Source: CAYSPO01 sp964432945 (GTDB lineage Bacteria > Bacillota > Clostridia > Tissierellales > Peptoniphilaceae). Taken from it: a stretch of DNA of 19,795 nt. Position numbers and translations under genes: made by a program. The stretch is from positions 1 through 19,795 of the forward strand of contig CAYSPO010000021.1 of NCBI GenBank assembly GCA_964432945.1, read 5' to 3'. The notes beneath the pieces were generated by a model. That model did not search any database and had not been told where the DNA came from. It was given only the letters and a program-made list of their open reading frames with translations. The first letter of the stretch is position 1; the number at the start of each line of letters is the position of its first letter. This document shows positions 13,606 to 19,795 of the stretch, in pieces.

Positions 13606-16254
13606 TCAAATAATTACATCATTAACATAATTCTTATCTTCATTTTTAAAGTTTAAATAATTGTCTTTGAAATTAAGCACCTGATTTATTACTCCTGGAA
13701 CATCATCTATTTGAAGAAATACAAGGTCGCCTGATTTTGCCATATTTAAAAGGTGATTTACTGCTTCATACTCATCTAATATAGTGTCTATATTTCTTTC
13801 ATCAAAGCCACCTTCAATTAATCCTTGTTTTAAAATTTCAGCGGTTTCACCAGTTTTTCGTGTTTTAGGTGTGGCATCTGAGATCACATAATAGTCTGAG
13901 TATTTAGCACCAACTCTTCCCATTTCTAATATATCTTCTGTTCTACGATTCCCTACACCACAAGCTAACCTGAGTTTTCTTCGACTAGTAAAATTCATAA
14001 TAAACTCGCCTGTAGATCTATAAGCACCAACATTATGTCCATAATCAATAATTACATGAAAATCTCCAACCTTAAATAAATTCATTCGTCCTGGAGACTG
14101 ACTTATGGACATATTAAAGCTTAATAGACCTGATCTTATGTTTTCAATGCTAGTGCCAAGTGCATAACAAGCAGCAACAGCAGCTAAAACATTTTCTATA
14201 TTAAATTCTGCACTACCTCGAAAAGTCATAGGCACATCCAGTATATTAACAACTTCAATATTCCCAGAGACTCTTTGAATAACGACATTATTACCAATTA
14301 AAGTTACATTAAAATTATTCTCATTAAGATTTTGACTTAACAAAGAATTATCTTTATTTTTCGAAAAATATACAATATTACCAGATGCTTTATCTGTGTA
14401 TATTAAACATTGTTTGTTATCTGCATTAAAAATCGAAAACCCATTTTCTTTTACCGAAGAAGTAACTGTTGATTTTACTCTAGTTAATTCATCTAATGTA
14501 TCGATTCCATCTAGGCCTAAGTGATCAGAAGATACATTTAATAAAACTCCCACATCACACTCTTTGAATCCTAAACCTCTTCTAATTATTCCCCCACGAG
14601 CAACTTCTAACACTGCAACCTCAGATCTTTTATCTTTCATAACAGCTTCTGCTCCCATGGGACCGCTATAATCTCCATTTAAAATAGGTAAATTATCTAT
14701 AATAACATCATCTGTTGATGCCATTCCAACAGTTTTACCACTCAAACTTATGATATATGAAATTAATCTTGTAGTAGTAGTTTTTCCATTCGTACCAGTT
14801 ATTGCACATATTGGTATCTGACTTTCAACTTCTTCTGGAAATAGCATATCAACTACTGCCTTTGCAACATTCCTCGGTTTTCCACTGGTAGGGGCTAGGT
14901 GCATTCTAAATCCAGGTCCAGCATTAACTTCTATAACACCACCGCTCCATTTTATAATAGGTACTTCTATATCTTTAGCTATTATATCAATACCCATTAC
15001 ATCAAGCCCTATTATATTAGCAATTCTTTCAGCCATAACTTTATTATATGGGTGTACAATATCAGTGATATCTATAGCTGTACCACCAGATGAAATATTA
15101 GCTGTAGTCTTAACATAAACTTTTTCATCTTTATTTGGAATTGATTCTAGGTTTAAATTTTTTTCTGATAAAGCAAATTCTGTGTCTGAGTCAAAAGTTA
15201 TTTTAGTTAGATTCTTACTATGCCCATCCCCTCTATCGGGATTAAGATTTTCCTCTTTGATAAGCTCTCTAATACTTTTTATGCCATCTCCAATTATAAA
15301 TGCTGGTTCTCTTAAAGCAGCTGCTTCAAGTTTCCCATCAATTAATAAAAGCCTGTAGTCATTTCCTTCTAAATATTCCTCCACAATAACACTATTAGAT
15401 ATTTTTCTAGCTTTATTAAAAGCATGAATTAAACCTTTATAAGTTTTAATATTTGTTGTAACGCCTCTTCCATGATTTCCAGAAATAGGCTTAACAACTA
15501 ATGGAAAACTTAACTTTGTAACTACATCATGCAAATCTTTTTCTTTACTAATTATGACTCCATCAGGAACAGGAATATTAGATTCCTTTAAGATATTCTT
15601 GGTTCTCTCTTTATCTCCTGCAATTTCTACAGCTAAAGATGAGGTAGAATCCATTATTGTCGCTTCAATTCGTCTTTGGAAAATTCCGGTACCTAGTTGA
15701 ACATAAGAATGTTCATTAAGCCTTAAATGAGGGATTCCTCTTTTTTCAGCCTCAGTAACTATTGATCTGGTAGAAGGCCCTAATTGAGTTTCATCATTAA
15801 TCTTATTTAATTTTTTCAAATAAGAATCAATAAGAGTCGTTTTCCCATTAAATAAATTATTAGTTATTTCTATGGCCATTTCTCCTGCCTTAAGTCCGAC
15901 GGCTTCATTTAGATATCTATAAGCTATGAAATATTTACCCTTTTCTTTTAAAGTCACAGTTTTTCCATAAGTAATGTTGTGCCCTATTAAATTTTGTAAT
16001 TCTATGGCTATATGCTCAGCAACATGCCCTGCCCAAGTACCTCTTTCTAATCTTTTAAAAAATCCACCTCTTACTCCGGGTGAACATGTATGTTCTATCA
16101 TAGTAGGAATCATCTTTTCTAGATTATCCTTAAAACCAGGTATTAAATCTGTTGGTTTTTCCTCTAATTCTTCAAGATCTATCTTTAATAAAATTACTGG
16201 CTTTTGATGAAAATAATTAGGTCCTCTTAGAGCTCGTGACTCTAAAATATACAA
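13606..16254 (-). CDS. cphA: Cyanophycin synthetase, 882 aa
   Basis: The enzyme makes cyanophycin, a nitrogen-storage polymer with a poly-aspartate backbone and arginine side chains, adding Asp and Arg with ATP. Domains in order: an N-terminal region starting ESRALRGPNYF with the TWAGHVAEHIAIELQNLIG segment (73-91); an ATP-grasp domain (about 215-470) with VVKPISGNHGRGV (253-265) and VNAGPGFRMH (443-452); and a Mur-ligase-like domain whose P-loop GTNGKTT is at 487-493, followed by GDYSGPMGAE and LEVARGGIIRRGLGF. Length is usual for CphA. Start is TTG at 16254-16252, 9 nt after GGAGG; the first residues match the family start. No cyanophycinase gene is in the window. A sigma-B-like promoter lies at 16308-16284. 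In Clostridium perfringens cyanophycin has been linked to spore assembly; whether that applies here is unknown. Confidence 0.96.
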   Translation of the reverse strand: MYILESRALRGPNYFHQKPVILLKIDLEELEEKPTDLIPGFKDNLEKMIPTMIEHTCSPGVRGGFFKRLERGTWAGHVAEHIAIELQNLIGHNITYGKTVTLKEKGKYFIAYRYLNEAVGLKAGEMAIEITNNLFNGKTTLIDSYLKKLNKINDETQLGPSTRSIVTEAEKRGIPHLRLNEHSYVQLGTGIFQRRIEATIMDSTSSLAVEIAGDKERTKNILKESNIPVPDGVIISKEKDLHDVVTKLSFPLVVKPISGNHGRGVTTNIKTYKGLIHAFNKARKISNSVIVEEYLEGNDYRLLLIDGKLEAAALREPAFIIGDGIKSIRELIKEENLNPDRGDGHSKNLTKITFDSDTEFALSEKNLNLESIPNKDEKVYVKTTANISSGGTAIDITDIVHPYNKVMAERIANIIGLDVMGIDIIAKDIEVPIIKWSGGVIEVNAGPGFRMHLAPTSGKPRNVAKAVVDMLFPEEVESQIPICAITGTNGKTTTTRLISYIISLSGKTVGMASTDDVIIDNLPILNGDYSGPMGAEAVMKDKRSEVAVLEVARGGIIRRGLGFKECDVGVLLNVSSDHLGLDGIDTLDELTRVKSTVTSSVKENGFSIFNADNKQCLIYTDKASGNIVYFSKNKDNSLLSQNLNENNFNVTLIGNNVVIQRVSGNIEVVNILDVPMTFRGSAEFNIENVLAAVAACYALGTSIENIRSGLLSFNMSISQSPGRMNLFKVGDFHVIIDYGHNVGAYRSTGEFIMNFTSRRKLRLACGVGNRRTEDILEMGRVGAKYSDYYVISDATPKTRKTGETAEILKQGLIEGGFDERNIDTILDEYEAVNHLLNMAKSGDLVFLQIDDVPGVINQVLNFKDNYLNFKNEDKNYVNDVII

Positions 16255-16283
16255 TATAATGCACCTCCTCAGTTGTTAATATC

Positions 16284-16308
16284 ATACCCTTAAAGCTTTT
16301 AGTGAAAC
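16284..16308 (-). promoter_or_regulatory. Sigma-B-like promoter of cphA, GTTTCA-13-GGGTAT
   Basis: On the minus strand GTTTCA is at 16308-16303 and GGGTAT at 16289-16284, 13 nt apart. This matches the Bacillus sigma-B pattern GTTTAA-N12-14-GGGTAT at 10 of 12 positions. The cphA ribosome binding site follows about 20 nt downstream. No good sigma-A pair is seen here. Confidence 0.5.
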
Positions 16309-16610
16309 ATTACAATTCTTTGTATGTATATATAATATTTTTATATTATTAATTAAATAATCTGAGATTTTAATCATATTTAGTGGAACTCATTAATTTC
16401 TTTATTCCTAATATATCAATTCTATTAAGTATAATTTCTATTTGTTAATTATCATATTTCATAATCTTTAAATCATTTAATTGAAAAGATATTTTTTTGT
16501 GATTATGAAAAACAAATGATTGGTTGTATTAAGATAGCAACATATAAAATCACCCAAAAATTACTATTGAAGTAAATTCTTCTAAAGGTTATAAAACTAA
16601 AAGGAAAATA
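16309..16610. other. AT-rich intergenic region upstream of cphA
   Basis: No intact gene is seen. A short plus-strand frame with protein-like composition starts near 16552 (HPKITIEVNSSKGYKTKRK) and runs to a TAG near 16659. It has no ribosome binding site or start codon and may be a gene scrap or chance. Confidence 0.35.
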
Positions 16611-16634
16611 GTTATAAATTATATAATTTATAAC
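16611..16634. repeat. Perfect 24-bp palindrome
   Basis: GTTATAAATTAT (16611-16622) is followed directly by its exact reverse complement ATAATTTATAAC (16623-16634). It is nearly all A/T, so cruciform or operator roles are possible. On the plus strand a T-rich tract follows, but nothing upstream needs a terminator. Confidence 0.5.
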
Positions 16635-16679
16635 TTCATTTTTATTTTGCATTAGTTTATATCTATTATTTTTAAAACT

Positions 16680-16709
16680 AAAAAAAGAGCATATATTTCT
16701 ATATACTCT
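16680..16709 (-). terminator. Terminator downstream of the clbS-like gene (repeat copy 1)
   Basis: On the minus strand AGAGTATATA (16709-16700) pairs with TATATGCTCT (16695-16686), 10 bp including one T-G wobble, around a GAAA loop, then a T run (16686-16680). It is part of a repeat found again at 19668-19735. Confidence 0.8.
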
Positions 16710-16748
16710 TTCTATTTATCTTATTCAAATTCTTAATTTTATAAAATT
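16681..16748 (-). repeat. Dispersed 3'-UTR/terminator repeat, copy 1
   Basis: About 68 bp matches 19668-19735 with roughly seven differences. Besides the hairpin, the match includes the 35-40 bp upstream of it on the minus strand (AATTTGAATAAGATAAAT against AGTTTGAGTAAGATAAAT). Outside these limits similarity fades. Confidence 0.75.
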
Positions 16749-16842
16749 AACTATATATTACTATTTCTTTTTTTACTATAATCTTACAAAGAGGCAATTA
16801 AAATAATTTTAATTAACACCCGTACATAAAGACTTTTGTAAT

Positions 16843-17361
16843 TTATAACACTAGCTTTTTCCATTTTCTAATTTTTGTTCTGAAAGTTCCAAAAGGTGCA
16901 ACAGTATTCACATGAATAAACTTATATACTTCCCATACCGCTGTTTTTGTAGCTTCATCAGCCCACTTTCTCATATGCGGTTTAAATAATTCTTCCTCAC
17001 TTAACGAATCAATCATTTCATAGATAGATTTAATATTTTCATTTAATTTAGCTTTCAACTCTTCTAAAGATAAATGAGCATACGTATCGGTAAACCACAC
17101 ATATAACTCTCCTAATTCATTCCATTTATAATCATCAGATGGCGTTTTTACTGGAAGTCCCCTTCTTTCATCTTCTTCCCATTTAAGAATTAAGCTAGTC
17201 CATCCCACCTGATAAGCAAGATTTTCTGCTGGAGTTCTATCTACTTCGTCTATTCTTTTATCCTTTAATGATTCAGGAATATTATCAAACTCAGAAATAT
17301 ATTTTTCAAAGCTTTCATTAATCTCTGCTTTTAATTCCTCTTTATCCTTGTATGTTCTCAA
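16843..17361 (-). CDS. ClbS/DfsB-family four-helix-bundle protein, 172 aa, TTG start
   Basis: The protein belongs to the DinB-like ClbS/DfsB family; ClbS protects its host by hydrolysing the cyclopropane warhead of colibactin. Family marks here are an N-terminal MRTYKDKEELKAEINESFEK, the VDRTPAENLAYQVGWTSLIL helix (45-64), the KWEEDERRGLPVKTPSDDYKW loop (65-85), LGELYVWFTDTYAHLSLEEL (88-107), and a C-terminal WEVYKFIHVNTVAPFGTFRTKIRKWKK. Length is typical. Start is TTG at 17361-17359, placed by GGAGG with a 7-nt spacer; there is no ATG nearby. No toxin biosynthesis genes are visible, so this is probably a stand-alone household or resistance homologue. It is soluble. Terminator repeat copy 1 lies about 130 nt downstream. 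Confidence 0.88.
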   Translation of the reverse strand: MRTYKDKEELKAEINESFEKYISEFDNIPESLKDKRIDEVDRTPAENLAYQVGWTSLILKWEEDERRGLPVKTPSDDYKWNELGELYVWFTDTYAHLSLEELKAKLNENIKSIYEMIDSLSEEELFKPHMRKWADEATKTAVWEVYKFIHVNTVAPFGTFRTKIRKWKKLVL

Positions 17362-17500
17362 AAGATCTCCTCCATAAATTTAGTTTTTATTTATCTTATT
17401 TAGAGTAATTTTATTCAATAATCTCTCTAAAATTATAACAATCCATATTTTGTTCTTCTAGGGAATGACTTCAATATAGTTACTATCGTTAATAATTACA

Positions 17501-17518
17501 TTGTCATAATTATGACAA
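17501..17518. promoter_or_regulatory. Perfect 18-bp palindrome, candidate operator
   Basis: TTGTCATAA (17501-17509) is followed by its exact reverse complement TTATGACAA (17510-17518). It lies about 140 bp upstream of the clbS-like gene and about 30 bp after the stop of the DUF5412-like gene. No T-tract follows on either strand, so an operator is likelier than a terminator. Confidence 0.5.
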
Positions 17519-17548
17519 AAGACTAATATGTGAAAATAAAAGTAACCT

Positions 17549-18271
17549 TCATTGCACTTTCCAAGTCTTTCCATTATCTACAGATTCATAAAGTTTTATA
17601 TTTCCATGAACATCTTCACATCTTAATACTATTTTTCCTTTCTCTATTTTTGCTTCTATACTTGGGCTAGTATCAGGTATTTCAGAAATAAATACCATGC
17701 CATTATTTGATATCTCCACAAAACACCATAAACTTCTTGCCATTGCATGATCCATCTCAATTATTCCATATATAGAATTTGGAATTTTGATTAAGTTCTC
17801 TGATTCCATTTTATCTAGATTTTCTTGAGGAGTCTCTATATTATCCTCTGATGGAATAATCTCATCATTATCTGCATTTCTAGAATTGTTTTCAATAGAT
17901 TTCTTATACTTTCTTTTTATATAATAAATCGTAACTACTTCATCTGATTGCTCTTCGCCTTTTAAAATAACGTCAACATAATTGGTTTGCCAATTTACAC
18001 TCCAATTACTTTCATCAAGATATTTTCCATCATTATATATTTCTGAATTTATTTCATAAGTTTCCTTATCTTCATTTCTTAATATAATACGAACTTGTGA
18101 AGCACTGAAAAAGAATGGAGATTCCGTCTCTACAAGTTCCAAAGAATACTTATTATCATTTGACTTAACATTAGATATAGTTCTTGGTTTGTTTATTTCA
18201 TAAATAGCGAGAGCAAATATTACTAATATCAGAATTATAACTAATAATAATTTAAAGATTTTTTTCATCAT
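17549..18271 (-). CDS. DUF5412-like membrane-anchored protein with C-terminal Asp-box, 240 aa
   Basis: One N-terminal hydrophobic helix (about residues 5-24) without a clear cleavage site suggests an anchor with the rest outside the cell. Residues 30-125 resemble the DUF5412 family: NKYSLELVETESPFFFSASQ, then VRIILRNEDKE and SNWSVNWQTNYVDVILKGEE. An acidic, Asn-rich linker (about 128-155) leads to a second beta-rich region ending SVDNGKTWKVQ, an Asp-box (SxDxGxTW) as in beta-propeller repeats, though only one is present. ATGATG at the start leaves two choices; the second (18268) has the better 7-nt spacing from GAGG. Function is unknown. It is a single gene, followed by the 17501 palindrome. 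Confidence 0.75.
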   Translation of the reverse strand: MMKKIFKLLLVIILILVIFALAIYEINKPRTISNVKSNDNKYSLELVETESPFFFSASQVRIILRNEDKETYEINSEIYNDGKYLDESNWSVNWQTNYVDVILKGEEQSDEVVTIYYIKRKYKKSIENNSRNADNDEIIPSEDNIETPQENLDKMESENLIKIPNSIYGIIEMDHAMARSLWCFVEISNNGMVFISEIPDTSPSIEAKIEKGKIVLRCEDVHGNIKLYESVDNGKTWKVQ

Positions 18272-18627
18272 TTAACCTCATATATTAATAAAAAACACTT
18301 TAATCCCTATTTTTTCCCCTAGTACAGACCTTGAAACCTATTCACAATCGTTGATATTTTCCTTATTATAATTTCGATAGGATACCTGAATAAAAATCAA
18401 AAGCAATACTAATAACTTCAGAATACTATTTTCTATTTATTTAAGTATGCTATTAAATATATATTTAGATTTATTCTAATAATATTCCTATATATGTCCT
18501 TGCATCTTTATCCCAGAAATATATAATAAAGTGAACTTTGTATCTCATACGAAGATTCTTAAATAAATATTATTAATACAAATTTCTTGGATCTAAATTT
18601 ACTTGAATTTTCGGATAATTATATCTG
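18272..18627. other. Intergenic region with a short coding-like trace
   Basis: No full gene is seen. On the minus strand 18548-18471 encodes 25 residues (MRYKVHFIIYFWDKDA, then RTYIGILLE) ending in TAA, with no ribosome binding site. The composition looks protein-like, so it could be a gene remnant. The rest is AT-rich, with no clear promoter. Confidence 0.35.
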
Positions 18628-19353
18628 TTACCTAGTAGATTTTCTTAAATCAATTTCATATATTTGCTTATTAAATAGTTCATTTAATACAAATATTTTA
18701 TCAAATTTTATTTCATCAATTTTTTTTATTCTTTTTTCAAAATCTAAAGTTTCCTCTAATCCCGCAGTAGAATTGATTAATACTAATGAATTTTCATCAA
18801 AAATTTTATAATGACTTAACTTTTGATTTTTTACTTTCACAGCTTCTATATATTTATTTACTATTTGTCCAGTCCAAAACATAGAAGGCAAAGGACAAAT
18901 AATTCTTTGGCCTTCCATAATAATTTCATTGGGAAATGATGACTTTGAAAATAAATTAGTATTTGGATCCAATTTTTTATATTGTTCAATAGATTCTAGT
19001 TTTAGTATTTCATCTCCCTTTTTATAGTAGAATTCATCAATAAATTTATTTATTTCGTCTTCTAAATCCGATATATACTTACCCTTTATTAATTCATTGA
19101 TACCCTTAAACTCTTTCTTTTGGGTGGGTTTAATGCCCTTCATTCTTATATATTCTTTTAAAGTTTTTCCTCTATAATTAAAGCTATCAATAAAGCCATC
19201 GAATTCAACAAGTGTAATCTCAACTCCTATACTATCTTTTTCAGAAATAAAGTCAGGACATTCTGATTTTACTAAGTTTTTATATCGGGCATCATATTCT
19301 TTTAAGTAATCTACGGCGAATTGTTCGTTTATTTCTTTATTAAATATATTCAC
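18628..19353 (-). CDS. Hypothetical protein, possible PD-(D/E)xK-fold, 241 aa, GTG start
   Basis: I do not recognise a named family. Near the N-terminus, ECPDFISEKDSIGVEITLVE (31-50) resembles the start of PD-(D/E)xK nuclease cores: Pro33-Asp34, then Glu45-Ile-Thr47, with Thr in place of the usual Lys. Several orphan nuclease-like families share 'PDF...GVEIT'. A mostly helical middle (55-120) is followed by a strand-rich end with SLVLINSTAGLEE and FDKIFVLNELFNKQIYEIDL. There is no membrane segment. Start is GTG at 19353-19351 with a modest AAAGGGATGG upstream. It is a single gene with no partner methylase or toxin-like gene beside it in the window. Confidence 0.7.
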   Translation of the reverse strand: MNIFNKEINEQFAVDYLKEYDARYKNLVKSECPDFISEKDSIGVEITLVEFDGFIDSFNYRGKTLKEYIRMKGIKPTQKKEFKGINELIKGKYISDLEDEINKFIDEFYYKKGDEILKLESIEQYKKLDPNTNLFSKSSFPNEIIMEGQRIICPLPSMFWTGQIVNKYIEAVKVKNQKLSHYKIFDENSLVLINSTAGLEETLDFEKRIKKIDEIKFDKIFVLNELFNKQIYEIDLRKSTR

Positions 19354-19665
19354 TTAACCATCCCTTTACTTAATATGTAATTTATTATATTTATCTGATT
19401 TTTTCTTTATTTAACTTATTAAAGTAAATTATATCAAACATACTACCAATTAAAAACAAATATAATAATATATTATTTAAATTATCTCTTCTTATTTGGT
19501 TTTGTAAACTTATTCTTCCTACTATATAAGTTTTATTTATAAAGAAGTGTCTTTAGAGCTATCATTAACTCATATTTTCAATAAATAGAACGACTTAATT
19601 TGTATAGAATATAATGTTTTTATTTAGACAATTTTTATGAAAATTTATTTAATTTATATTTACAG
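19354..19665. other. AT-rich intergenic region, no feature recognised
   Basis: Stops are frequent in all frames and no ribosome binding site with a start, strong inverted repeat or good promoter was found. It lies between the start of the 241-aa gene and terminator repeat copy 2. Confidence 0.5.
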
Positions 19666-19696
19666 AAAAAAAAGAGCATGTATTTCTACATACTCT
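19666..19696 (-). terminator. Terminator (repeat copy 2) of a unit entering from the right edge
   Basis: On the minus strand AGAGTATGTA (19696-19687) pairs with TACATGCTCT (19682-19673) around a GAAA loop, then eight T (19673-19666). No intact gene lies between it and the window end, so it probably serves one whose stop is beyond or near 19795. Confidence 0.78.
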
Positions 19697-19735
19697 TTAT
19701 ATTTATCTTACTCAAACTCTTCATTTTATATAATC
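19668..19735 (-). repeat. Dispersed 3'-UTR/terminator repeat, copy 2
   Basis: This is the partner of 16681-16748. The stem differs by a paired change: an A-T pair in copy 1 is G-C here, so base pairing is kept. Weaker similarity continues a few bases further upstream on the minus strand. Confidence 0.75.
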
Positions 19736-19795
19736 AAGTATATATAAAAGCTTTCAATTTAGTCATTATTTAACAGTTCACTTTTGTTCTATTCG

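Noticed and set aside
15974..16207. Plus-strand open frame inside cphA
   Set aside because: It is antisense to a strongly conserved coding region and has no translation signals.

Overview
The window comes from a very AT-rich, low-GC Gram-positive bacterium. AGA arginine codons, strong GGAGG-type ribosome binding sites, frequent TTG and GTG starts and U-tailed hairpin terminators all fit this. Gene content (cyanophycin synthetase, DegV, a YtrA-type GntR/ABC operon, a ClbS/DfsB protein) suggests Clostridia or Tissierellia. The species is an inference and cannot be fixed from the sequence. No tRNA, rRNA, CRISPR array or intact insertion sequence is visible.

Layout. At the left edge is the start of a minus-strand gene (1-53, possibly a YbaK-like deacylase). 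Next is a transcription unit without an intact gene (about 257-685) that has an exact TTGACA-17-TATAAT promoter and a terminator. Two minus-strand genes follow: an unknown 184-aa protein and a CPBP-like membrane protein. A plus-strand block (2548-6652) holds a TetR regulator with its own terminator, then a radical SAM - DegV - VTT-domain operon. DegV proteins carry fatty acids and VTT proteins are linked to lipid scrambling, so the operon looks like a lipid-related module of unknown product. A 55-aa cysteine-containing small protein lies at 6982-7149.

From 7337 to the end every convincing gene is on the minus strand: a SAM methyltransferase; a GntR regulator - ABC ATPase - ABC permease operon with overlapping genes and a clear autoregulatory promoter; a 92-aa unknown gene whose stop codon lies inside its terminator; a hemerythrin-like protein and large-subunit catalase operon; cyanophycin synthetase; a ClbS/DfsB-family protein; a DUF5412-like anchored protein; and a possible PD-(D/E)xK-fold protein.

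The 10.8-17.4 kb section reads as a stress and storage region: oxygen or peroxide handling (hemerythrin, catalase), nitrogen storage (cyanophycin), and a protein from a family that includes a genotoxin-resistance enzyme. The catalase lacks the usual distal-pocket asparagine, and cphA has a sigma-B-like promoter. Two copies of a 3'-UTR/terminator repeat (16681 and 19668) show a compensatory base-pair change. Three start sites were chosen or kept from ribosome-binding-site and promoter geometry rather than the first ATG: radical SAM at 3695, GntR TTG at 10272, cphA TTG at 16254.
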